Positions 1 to 9,346 of a stretch of DNA of 10,904 nt are shown piece after piece (the first letter of the stretch is position 1; the number at the start of each line of letters is the position of its first letter). This DNA is from Massilia sp. UBA2604 (GTDB lineage: Bacteria; Pseudomonadota; Gammaproteobacteria; Burkholderiales; Burkholderiaceae_D): contig DDKG01000229.1 of NCBI GenBank assembly GCA_002339265.1, forward strand, positions 1 through 10,904, read 5' to 3'. Below the pieces are notes generated by a model. It was not told the DNA's origin. It made no database searches and saw only the letters and a list, made by a program, of their open reading frames with translations. The position numbers were made by a program, and so were the translations under genes.

Positions 1-1383
<1,383 letters not shown>

Positions 1384-1403
1384 ACGGTCCCTGCGGCAGC
1401 CGA

Positions 1404-1439
1404 TTCCCACACCTGCGCCGAGCGTGTAGAATCGGCGCA
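1404..1439 (+). promoter_or_regulatory. Candidate sigma70 promoter with overlapping inverted repeat, upstream of the FabH-like gene
   Basis: TTCCCA at 1404-1409 (4/6 to the -35 consensus) is followed after 17 bp by TAGAAT at 1427-1432 (5/6 to the -10). Transcription would begin near 1439 and give a leader of about 45 nt to the ATG at 1484. An inverted repeat with arms TGCGCCGA (1414-1421) and TCGGCGCA (1432-1439) brackets the -10 box. A second pair, CGATTC (1401-1406) and GAATCG (1429-1434), overlaps it. No T-run follows, so it is a poor terminator for the upstream gene and fits an operator better. Assignment is by eye only. Confidence 0.45.
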
Positions 1440-1483
1440 TCTTGCGCACAACCGTGCTTATTTTCCCTGAAAGTTTGCTGAAT

Positions 1484-2605
1484 ATGAAACCTGTCGTCAT
1501 CAGCGGCACCGGCCTGTTTACCCCGCCGCACTCCATCTCGAACGACGAGCTGGTGGCAGCCTTCAACGCCTATGTCGAACTGCACAACCAGGAACATGCC
1601 GCGCAAATCGCCGCGGGCGAAGTGACGGCGCTGGAGCCGTCGAGCAGCGCCTTCATCGAAAAAGCGTCGGGCATCAAGTCGCGCTATGTGATGGAAAAGA
1701 GCGGCATCCTGGACCCGAGCCACATGACCTCGCGCATCCCGGAACGGGCCGACGACGAGATCTCGCTGCAGGCCGAGATGTGCGTGGCCGCCGCGCGCGA
1801 AGCGCTCGAACGCGCCGGTAAACAGCCGCAGGACATCGACATGGTGCTGGTCGCCTGCAGCAATATGCAGCGCGCCTATCCGGCGATGGCGGTCGAAGTA
1901 CAAGAAGCGCTGGGCATCGACGGCTTCGGCTTCGACATGAACGTGGCCTGCTCCTCGGCCACCTTCGGCATCGCCACCGCGGTCGACGCGGTGCGGGGCG
2001 GCCGCGCGCGCGCGGTGCTGGTGCTGAACCCGGAGATCACCAGCGGCCACCTGAATTTCCGCGACCGCGACAGCCACTTCATCTTCGGCGACGCCTGCAC
2101 CGCGGTCGTGATCGAAGCCGCGGAGACGGCTACCGGCGCGCACCAGTGGGAAATCCTCGACAGCCGCCTCCAGACCAGCTTCTCGAACAATATCCGCAAC
2201 AATTACGGCTTCCTGAACCGCTTCGACGAAGCGGGCATCGGCCAGCCGGACAAGCTGTTCCGCCAGCAGGGCCGCAAGGTGTTCAAGGAAGTCTGCCCGA
2301 TGGCGGCCCAGACCATCGCCGACACGCTCGCGGCGGCCGGCCTGGAAACGAAGGACGTCGCGCGCTACTGGCTGCACCAGGCCAACCTGAACATGAACCT
2401 GCTGATCGTGCGCACGCTGCTGGGCCGCGACGCCGAACCGGGCGAAGCGCCGGTGATCCTGGACAGCTATGCCAACACCTCGTCGGCCGGTTCGATCATC
2501 GCCTTCCACAGCTACCAGGACGACCTGCCGGCGGGCGCCAACGGCGTCATCTGCTCGTTCGGCGCCGGTTATTCGATCGGTTGCGTGGTGGTGCGCAAGA
2601 AGTAA
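1484..2605 (+). CDS. Beta-ketoacyl-ACP synthase III family protein (FabH-like, PA3286 type)
   Basis: This is a 373-aa thiolase-fold condensing enzyme that would join an acyl-CoA primer to malonyl-ACP. The FabH triad is present: Cys156 in [10 protein letters not shown], His298 in [10 protein letters not shown] and Asn331 in YANTSSAGS. It is longer than classical FabH (about 317 aa). An N-terminal insertion (residues 25-55, [15 protein letters not shown]) precedes [15 protein letters not shown]. Length and motifs resemble Pseudomonas aeruginosa PA3286, reported to shunt octanoyl-CoA from beta-oxidation into fatty-acid synthesis; assigning that role here is inference. The frame also opens at a TTG (1442), but that codon sits almost on the predicted transcription start. 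The ATG at 1484 begins the conserved [12 protein letters not shown] and has a weak GAAAG 10 nt upstream, so I chose it. The gene stands alone and converges on fadH. It could alternatively be a secondary-metabolism KAS III. Confidence 0.88.
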   Translation: MKPVVISGTGLFTPPHSISNDELVAAFNAYVELHNQEHAAQIAAGEVTALEPSSSAFIEKASGIKSRYVMEKSGILDPSHMTSRIPERADDEISLQAEMCVAAAREALERAGKQPQDIDMVLVACSNMQRAYPAMAVEVQEALGIDGFGFDMNVACSSATFGIATAVDAVRGGRARAVLVLNPEITSGHLNFRDRDSHFIFGDACTAVVIEAAETATGAHQWEILDSRLQTSFSNNIRNNYGFLNRFDEAGIGQPDKLFRQQGRKVFKEVCPMAAQTIADTLAAAGLETKDVARYWLHQANLNMNLLIVRTLLGRDAEPGEAPVILDSYANTSSAGSIIAFHSYQDDLPAGANGVICSFGAGYSIGCVVVRKK

Positions 2606-2647
2606 TATCGCGTTTGCCGACTGGGCGGCGATCCGGATCTGCGCATG

Positions 2648-2691
2648 ACTTGGATCCCCGCCAAGGCGCCCGGCGAGGGCGGGGATGACGT
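2648..2691 (-). repeat. REP-like palindromic repeat, long-loop variant (copy A)
   Basis: A hairpin with 9-bp arms ATCCCCGCC (2654-2662) and GGCGGGGAT (2678-2686) encloses a 15-nt G/C-rich loop. Read on the - strand, its flanks (ACGTC before, CAAGT after) match the three other copies in the window. It lies just after the FabH-like gene and faces copy B in the opposite orientation, in the gap between two convergent genes. It might work as a bidirectional transcription stop or mRNA stabiliser, but no T-run follows. Confidence 0.7.
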
Positions 2692-2743
2692 TGTTTAAAG
2701 TGGCGAGTATTGATCAGCTAACACTTTAGCCAACTACTTCCGC

Positions 2744-2774
2744 ACGTCGTTCCCGCGCAGGCGGGAACCCAAGT
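2744..2774 (+). repeat. REP-like palindromic repeat (copy B)
   Basis: This 31-nt element has 8-bp arms GTTCCCGC (2749-2756) and GCGGGAAC (2761-2768) and a GCAG loop. It differs from copies C and D only by a paired change, C-G to T-A, inside the stem. It is inverted relative to copy A, 52 bp away. The spacer also holds a small hairpin, GCTAA (2717-2721) with TTAGC (2726-2730). It sits 25 bp from the fadH stop codon. Confidence 0.75.
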
Positions 2775-2798
2775 GCAGCAACACCTCCGCCAGCTCCT

Positions 2799-4874
<2,076 letters not shown>

Positions 4875-4894
4875 CTAAACGACCAGGGGGCGTA

Positions 4895-5350
4895 TCAGGC
4901 CAGGTGGCTTTCGCGGTCGCGCAGTTCGGCGAAGCTTTCGATGCTGCCGATGCTGACCACCACCGGGTTCAGGCTGGCGCCGGGCGACATCGGACGCCAG
5001 GCGAACTGCCATTCCTTTTCGCGCGCCTGGCCAGCGCTCTTGGTGAAGGCGGCGCCCAGCGGCGAGCGGCTGCCGTACTCGATGGCGCCGTCGATGCCGG
5101 CCCAGTTGGGCAGCAGGCGCTGCACCGCGCGGTGCAGGCGCTCGCCGAATTCCTCGGTATTGTGGATCACCAGGCAGGCGTCGCTCGGCGTGATGATGTC
5201 GAACAGGCGCTTGTCCCAGACGGTGGAAAACGACACCTGCAGGAAGCCGCCGCTGGGCTCGAGGCGGAACTGGCCGGTCTTGAGCGCGGTCTCGAGTTCG
5301 GTGCGCAGGGCGTAGCGGTGCAGGGTCGGAGGGCGTTGGTAGTCGTGCAT
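4895..5350 (-). CDS. Hypothetical protein, 151 aa
   Basis: I do not recognise this family. The predicted protein is soluble, with no signal peptide or membrane segment. It begins MHDYQRPPTLHRYALRTELE, has a mixed core (GGFLQVSFSTVWDKRLF, SDACLVIHN) and ends with a charged K..GQAREKEWQFAWRP patch (about 104-120) and SIGSIESFAELRDRE. The patch loosely recalls the K...E+EWR signature near the end of some DUF2971-like proteins, but that is too weak for a call. The frame stays open upstream to 5608, but the extension would run through the DUF2721 gene and has odd composition. The ATG at 5350, with AAGAAAG about 6 nt upstream, is therefore preferred. The gene starts 20 bp after the DUF2721 stop codon, which suggests one transcript and perhaps a shared role. 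Codon use looks native. Confidence 0.75.
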   Translation of the reverse strand: MHDYQRPPTLHRYALRTELETALKTGQFRLEPSGGFLQVSFSTVWDKRLFDIITPSDACLVIHNTEEFGERLHRAVQRLLPNWAGIDGAIEYGSRSPLGAAFTKSAGQAREKEWQFAWRPMSPGASLNPVVVSIGSIESFAELRDRESHLA

Positions 5351-5370
5351 AAGATTCTTTCTTGCCGCGT

Positions 5371-5865
5371 TCAAGGCTGCGACGTTGACGACGTCGAGGG
5401 CGATGGCGGCGGCGGTGGTGGCGATTGCAGCATCATGATGGCCTGGTGCTGCATGCGCATGAACTTCGATGCGATGAAGATCTCGCGCAAGAAATAGACG
5501 AAGCTGCTGATCAGGGCGATCATCGCGAACACGAAGCAGGCGGCGATGTACTGGTCGAGCGGAATGCCGGTGGTATCGCCCGCGAACAGCATCGCGATGA
5601 CCACGCACACCAGCAGGCCGCAGGCGGTGCTGGAGGCGATCGCGAAATTGATCAGGTGCGAGCGCTGGTAGAGCAGTTCAAGTTCGCTGGAAAACTCGGC
5701 GTTGGGGCTGACCTTGAGGCGGTCTTCGAGCACGCGCGTGCGGTCGATGATGCGGGCCAGCCGGTTGGTCAGCACGGTCAGCTTGGTGGCCACGCCGGTA
5801 AGCAGGAAAACCGGCGCGATCGCCAGCTGGATGACATGGCCGATGTCGCTGATCTGGATATTCAT
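5371..5865 (-). CDS. DUF2721 family membrane protein
   Basis: This 164-aa inner-membrane protein has three predicted hydrophobic segments at about residues 9-31 (HVIQLAIAPVFLLTGVA), 72-95 (INFAIASSTACGLLVCVV) and 105-127 (QYIAACFVFAMIALISSF). A conserved polar stretch, TNRLARIIDRTRVLED, lies between the first two. This architecture and the NRLARIIDR signature fit DUF2721, whose function is unknown. The C-terminus is a Pro/Ser/Thr-rich tail with a run of six prolines after QS, encoded by a GGC/GGT-rich tract near 5402-5420. I start at the ATG at 5865, where the family's N-terminus MNIQISDIGHVIQLA begins. An upstream in-frame Met (5928) would add 21 unlike residues and run into the hairpin repeat. 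The gene leads a two-gene unit with the 151-aa protein. Confidence 0.85.
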   Translation of the reverse strand: MNIQISDIGHVIQLAIAPVFLLTGVATKLTVLTNRLARIIDRTRVLEDRLKVSPNAEFSSELELLYQRSHLINFAIASSTACGLLVCVVIAMLFAGDTTGIPLDQYIAACFVFAMIALISSFVYFLREIFIASKFMRMQHQAIMMLQSPPPPPPSPSTSSTSQP

Positions 5866-5907
5866 AAAAACACGTTTCGAATTGTTGTGATGTGCCTGGT
5901 GCGTAGG

Positions 5908-5928
5908 GTGGACGGATTCTCCGTCCAC
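5908..5928. repeat. Intergenic hairpin element
   Basis: Perfect 9-bp arms GTGGACGGA (5908-5916) and TCCGTCCAC (5920-5928) enclose a 3-nt TTC loop, preceded by GTAGG and followed by GCGTT. The GTAGGGTGG...CCAC layout resembles dispersed intergenic hairpins common in proteobacterial genomes. It lies between the pip stop and the DUF2721 start, both on the - strand. It could end pip transcripts or form part of the DUF2721 leader. There is no T-run on either side. Confidence 0.6.
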
Positions 5929-5977
5929 GCGTTCAACCGCATAAGCATAGTGTAGCAGCCGTCAGCACCAAGAACCG

Positions 5978-6934
5978 TCATTCGAAATGCCCGAGGCGCT
6001 TGAACTGCTCGGTCGCCGCCACCAGCGCGCGCGCGATGCCCGCCTCCAGCGCGCCATGGCCGGCGTCGGCGATCATGTCCAGCTTCGATCCCGGCCAGGC
6101 CTGGTGCAGGCGCCAGGCCGACAGCGGCGGGCAGATCACGTCGTAGCGGCCCTGCACGATCACCGCCGGCAGGTGGGCGATGCGCGCCAGGTCGCGCAGC
6201 AGCTGGTCTTCTTCCAGGAAGGCGCCATTGAGCATGTAGTGCGACTCGAGCCGGCCGACGCCCAGGTCGAGCGTATCGTTGGCCACTTCCTCGGGCTGCG
6301 GCAGCAGGAAGACGCGGCGGCCCTCGAACCGGCTCCAGGCGCGCGCGGCCGGCCAGTAGACGTCGGGATCGTGGCACAGCAGGCGGCGCGCGTAGGCTTT
6401 CAACAGGTCGCCCCGCTCTTCCTGCGGAATCGGGGCGACGAATTCCTCGTACAGCTCGGGATAGAACCAGCGCACCTCGTTGATGAACCAGTCCACCTCG
6501 GCGCGGGTGCACAGGAAGATCCCGCGCAGCACGAAGCCAAGGCAGCGTTCGGGATGGGCCTGGCCATAGGCCAGCGCCAGGGTCGAGCCCCAGGAGCCGC
6601 CGAACACCAGCCACTGCTCGATGCCGAACAGCGCGCGCAGGCGCTCGATGTCCTCGATCAGCAGCTGGGTCGTGTTGTTGCGCCACTCGCCCAGCGGCGT
6701 CGACTTGCCGGCGCCGCGCTGGTCGAACAGGATCACGCGGTAGGCGCGCGGATCGAAGAAGCGGCGGTGCTGGGGCGACAGGCCGGCGCCGGGGCCGCCG
6801 TGCAGGAACAGCACCGGGATGCCGTCGGGATTGCCGACTTCTTCCCAATAGATCGTGTGCGTCTCGTCGACAGCCAGCATGCCGTGGCGGATGGGCTGGA
6901 TGGGCGGGAACAGCGACGGCGGCGTGACGGGCAT
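5978..6934 (-). CDS. pip: Prolyl iminopeptidase (proline aminopeptidase, S33)
   Basis: This 318-aa alpha/beta hydrolase would release N-terminal proline from peptides in the cytoplasm. The oxyanion motif HGGPGAG is at 45-51, and the nucleophile elbow GGSWGS carries Ser114. Asp265 (QGRYDVICP) and His293 (DAGHGALE) complete the triad in the spacing usual for the family. Glu204 (SRFEG) and Glu230 match the acidic pair that I recall as recognising the substrate amino group in Serratia prolyl iminopeptidase. DQRGAGKSTP (71-80) is another family hallmark. The ATG at 6934 has AAGAG about 6 nt upstream; Met19 is a less likely alternative. The gene follows the PLP enzyme gene by 57 bp on the same strand, so it is either a second cistron or driven by the weak promoter candidate in that gap. 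No signal peptide is seen. Confidence 0.94.
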   Translation of the reverse strand: MPVTPPSLFPPIQPIRHGMLAVDETHTIYWEEVGNPDGIPVLFLHGGPGAGLSPQHRRFFDPRAYRVILFDQRGAGKSTPLGEWRNNTTQLLIEDIERLRALFGIEQWLVFGGSWGSTLALAYGQAHPERCLGFVLRGIFLCTRAEVDWFINEVRWFYPELYEEFVAPIPQEERGDLLKAYARRLLCHDPDVYWPAARAWSRFEGRRVFLLPQPEEVANDTLDLGVGRLESHYMLNGAFLEEDQLLRDLARIAHLPAVIVQGRYDVICPPLSAWRLHQAWPGSKLDMIADAGHGALEAGIARALVAATEQFKRLGHFE

Positions 6935-6967
6935 GGCGGCTCTTGTTGGCAGTGATTCAAGAAGCCG

Positions 6968-6973
6968 ATTGTA
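6968..6973 (-). promoter_or_regulatory. Possible -10 box for pip
   Basis: On the - strand the gap before pip contains TACAAT (5/6 to the -10 consensus). It would give a leader of about 27 nt. The best -35 at 16-17 bp (TCTAAA or CTAAAA) is poor and overlaps the stop of the upstream gene, so this may be chance. Confidence 0.25.
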
Positions 6974-6991
6974 GCGTACCGACAGCGGCTT

Positions 6992-8314
6992 TTAGAAGAA
7001 GGTATTGAGCGCGTAGCGCACCGTGTAATCGTCGTCCACCGCCAGCAGTAGCGGCCATTTGTCGAAGGTGGTGCACGGGTGAGAGATGCCGCAGCCGACC
7101 AGGTCGCCGACGGCAAGGGTCTCGCACAGCGGGTCGCCGTCCGGCAGGCGCAGGTAGGCGTGCTGGTCGTTCATCTTGAAGATCGTGCATCCCGGCGGCA
7201 ACGCTATTGGCGCCGCAGCGCCATCTGGACACGCCGTGTAGAGCGGAATCGGCAGGTCGGCATCGTAGGACGCATCGCGCTTGCCCATCGTGAGGATGGC
7301 CAGGGTAGGCTCGGGACGCGATTGCACGGTGCTCCAGACTTCGAGCGCGGGCCGCAGGCCTTCTTCCTCGCCGCCTGCGCGTGCGTTCAGCTCATCGATG
7401 TGGCGGTGATACATGCCATGGTCGCTCGTCAGGTAGCAGCCGCTGCGCAGGATGGCGCGCAGCGGACGCGACAGGCCATCGACCTGACTGAACCCGCGCG
7501 CCACCAGGTCGAAATACGATGAGCCGCCGGCGGACACCACGATCTCTGAGGTAGTGAACAGGCCTTCGGCATCGGCGCCGCGCACCAGCGCGGCCAGCTG
7601 AGCCAGGAAGTCGTCCACCTGGCCCAGATCGGCGGCGCGGTCGTCGCTGACGAGCAGGCCTTCGTAACCCTCGAAACCGGCCAGCGCCAGTCCGTCGGCC
7701 AGCGCGATGGCGCGCGCCACCTCCATCGCTTCCTGCGGCGTGCGGCAGCCGGCGCGCTTGCCGGCCAGGCCCAGCTCGACCAGCACCGGCAGCGGCCTGG
7801 CCAGCTTGTGCGCGGCGACCGCCTGCGCCAGGCGCGCCACGCCGGCGTGCGAATCGGCCAGCACGATGCACTCGAAATCCGGATCGCCATGCAGCAGTGA
7901 CAGCACGGCGGCGATGTCGGCGCGCGCCACCAGCTGGTTGGCCAGCAGCACGCGGCGCACGCCGAAGCGGTGCGCCACCTGGACCTGGATCGCGGTGGCA
8001 AGGGTGATGCCCCAGGCGCCATTGGCGAGCTGGGCGCCGAACAGCTGCGGGCTCATCGTCGTCTTGCCGTGCGGCGCCAGGGTGACGCCGTGGCGCTCGC
8101 AAAAGGCGTGCATCCAGGCGAGGTTGTGGCGCAGGCTGGACTCCTTGAGCACGGCCACTGGATAGCTGGTATCGCCGCGCAGCACATTCCACCCCTGCAC
8201 GCCGATCGCGCCTTGGCGCAGCGGTTCGCGCAGCGGCAAGCCTTTGGTGCCGGGGAGCAGCATCTGGTCGTCTAGGCTGGACAGGGCGAGGCCGCCGTGG
8301 GGCAAGGTGTGCAT
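6992..8314 (-). CDS. D-serine dehydratase-like PLP enzyme (alanine racemase N-domain plus DSD C-domain)
   Basis: This 440-aa fold-type III PLP enzyme is of the group often annotated as amino acid deaminase or D-threonine aldolase/D-serine dehydratase-like. Lys84 in LAPHGKTTMSP is the predicted Schiff-base lysine. The N-terminal barrel runs to about residue 310, ending near SGCYLTSDHGMYHR. The C-terminal domain contains GISHPCTTFDKW, where His412 and Cys414 (H-x-C) match the metal ligands of eukaryotic D-serine dehydratase. The substrate is uncertain: a D-amino acid or a 3-hydroxy amino acid is likely. The ATG at 8314 has a clean GGAG (8320-8323) 5 nt away. The earlier Met at 8347 lacks such a site and falls inside the palindrome, so I rejected it. 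The palindrome on the -10 region suggests its own regulated promoter, separate from phaAB. Confidence 0.87.
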   Translation of the reverse strand: MHTLPHGGLALSSLDDQMLLPGTKGLPLREPLRQGAIGVQGWNVLRGDTSYPVAVLKESSLRHNLAWMHAFCERHGVTLAPHGKTTMSPQLFGAQLANGAWGITLATAIQVQVAHRFGVRRVLLANQLVARADIAAVLSLLHGDPDFECIVLADSHAGVARLAQAVAAHKLARPLPVLVELGLAGKRAGCRTPQEAMEVARAIALADGLALAGFEGYEGLLVSDDRAADLGQVDDFLAQLAALVRGADAEGLFTTSEIVVSAGGSSYFDLVARGFSQVDGLSRPLRAILRSGCYLTSDHGMYHRHIDELNARAGGEEEGLRPALEVWSTVQSRPEPTLAILTMGKRDASYDADLPIPLYTACPDGAAAPIALPPGCTIFKMNDQHAYLRLPDGDPLCETLAVGDLVGCGISHPCTTFDKWPLLLAVDDDYTVRYALNTFF

Positions 8315-8338
8315 GGATGCTCCGATAAGTGATCGATT

Positions 8339-8359
8339 GATCGTCATTTTATGACGATC
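8339..8359 (-). promoter_or_regulatory. Operator-like palindrome centred on a -10 box
   Basis: Perfect 9-bp arms GATCGTCAT (8339-8347) and ATGACGATC (8351-8359) flank a TTT centre. On the - strand the centre reads TAAAAT (8351-8346), 5/6 to the -10 consensus, 25-30 nt before the start codon at 8314. No good -35 is seen at 15-18 bp. A further TGATCG copy lies at the start-codon-proximal side. The arrangement fits a dimeric regulator binding on the promoter core; a hairpin is the alternative. Confidence 0.5.
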
Positions 8360-8373
8360 CCGCTGGCTCAAAA

Positions 8374-8404
8374 ACGTCGTCCCCGCGCAGGCGGGGACCC
8401 AAGT
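8374..8404 (+). repeat. REP-like palindromic repeat (copy C)
   Basis: This 31-nt element has 8-bp arms GTCCCCGC (8379-8386) and GCGGGGAC (8391-8398), a GCAG loop, and flanks ACGTC and CCAAGT. It is the exact reverse complement of copy D, 44 bp away. It lies upstream of the PLP-enzyme promoter. Confidence 0.8.
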
Positions 8405-8448
8405 TTCCAAACGCACCACCTATGCAAAATGAAGTGGATGCGGTAAGG

Positions 8449-8479
8449 ACTTGGGTCCCCGCCTGCGCGGGGACGACGT
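8449..8479 (-). repeat. REP-like palindromic repeat (copy D)
   Basis: This is a perfect 31-nt inverted copy of C. The pair with its 44-bp spacer (8374-8479) resembles a BIME-type unit and could fold into a long stem or two small hairpins. It sits 36 bp after the phaB stop, where it could stabilise or end the phaAB message. Confidence 0.8.
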
Positions 8480-8515
8480 GCATGGGCTGCCAGCTGAAAG
8501 TGCTGACCTGACGAA

Positions 8516-9256
8516 TCAAGACATATGCTGCCCGCCATTGATGGCGATATTGGCGCCGGTAACAAATGCCGCCTCGTCCGACGACAGGTAAGCCACCAGG
8601 CCGGCCACTTCTTCCGGCTTGCCCAGGCGGCCCATCGGGATTTGCGGAATGATCTTGGTTTCCAGCACTTCGCTCGGGATGTCCATCACCATCTTGGTGC
8701 CGATATAGCCTGGCGAGATGGTGTTGACGGTCACGCCCTTGCGCGCCACTTCCAGCGCCAGCGCCTTGGTGAAGCCGTGCATGCCGGCCTTGGCCGCCGA
8801 GTAGTTGGTCTGGCCGAAGGCGCCCTTCTGGCCGTTCACCGACGAGATATTGATGATGCGGCCCCAGCCGCGCTCGACCATGCCGTCGCAGACCGGCTTG
8901 GTCATATTGAACACGGAATCGAGGTTGGTCTTGATCACGGCGTCCCAGTTGACCTTGTCCATCTTCTTGAAGGTCATGTCGCGGGTGATGCCGGCATTAT
9001 TGACCAGCACGTCGATCGGACCAACGTCGGCGATCACCTGGCGCACGCATTCCTGGGCCGCGTCGTAGTCGGCCACGTCGCAGGCATAGGCCTTGAAGTT
9101 AAAGCCCTGCTCTTTCATGGCGCCGAGCCAGGAGTCGACCTTGGTATTGCCTGGCGAGAAAGTGGTGACGACCTGATATCCCAGCGCGGCCAGCTTGATG
9201 CACACCGCTTCACCCAGGCCGCCCATGCCGCCGGTTACTAATGCTACTCGAGCCAT
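8516..9256 (-). CDS. phaB: Acetoacetyl-CoA reductase (PHB synthesis)
   Basis: This 246-aa short-chain dehydrogenase has the same length as Ralstonia PhaB. It would use NADPH to reduce acetoacetyl-CoA to (R)-3-hydroxybutyryl-CoA. The cofactor loop TGGMGGLG is at 8-15 and NNAG at 86-89. The catalytic set is Ser139 (INISSVNG), Tyr152 and Lys156 (NYSAAKAG). GQKGAFGQTNYSAAKAG and the terminal NGGQHMS are typical of PhaB rather than FabG. The ATG at 9256 has GGAG (9263-9266) 6 nt upstream. It follows phaA by 90 bp on the same strand, so a phaA-phaB operon is likely, with a hairpin in the gap. A general 3-oxoacyl reductase role cannot be excluded. Confidence 0.93.
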   Translation of the reverse strand: MARVALVTGGMGGLGEAVCIKLAALGYQVVTTFSPGNTKVDSWLGAMKEQGFNFKAYACDVADYDAAQECVRQVIADVGPIDVLVNNAGITRDMTFKKMDKVNWDAVIKTNLDSVFNMTKPVCDGMVERGWGRIINISSVNGQKGAFGQTNYSAAKAGMHGFTKALALEVARKGVTVNTISPGYIGTKMVMDIPSEVLETKIIPQIPMGRLGKPEEVAGLVAYLSSDEAAFVTGANIAINGGQHMS

Positions 9257-9300
9257 TGTCTTCTCCAGTTTTATTGTGTCATTTCACATCGCTTGAAACC

Positions 9301-9324
9301 GACGGCGCCGCCAGGCGGGCCGTC
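9301..9324 (-). other. Intercistronic hairpin between phaA and phaB
   Basis: Arms GACGGC (9301-9306) and GCCGTC (9319-9324) pair, and inside them CCGCC (9308-9312) faces GGCGG (9314-9318) with one bulged base. The result is a nearly palindromic 24-nt G/C-rich stem. No U-run follows on the - strand, so it is more likely a processing or stability element, or partial attenuator, than a full terminator. Confidence 0.45.
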
Positions 9325-9346
9325 GCTACCTGTCGCCAGGTCGTCG

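Noticed and set aside
1442..1483. TTG-initiated extension of the FabH-like protein
   Set aside because: The extra 14 residues are not part of the family N-terminus, and the TTG lies almost at the predicted transcription start.
8315..8419. Longer N-terminus of the PLP enzyme starting upstream of 8314
   Set aside because: It would translate through the palindrome and repeat copy C and lacks a ribosome binding site; the ATG at 8314 has a clean GGAG.
8374..8479. Possible CRISPR repeats
   Set aside because: There are only two copies, in inverted orientation with a single spacer; this is a REP/BIME-like pair, not a direct-repeat array.
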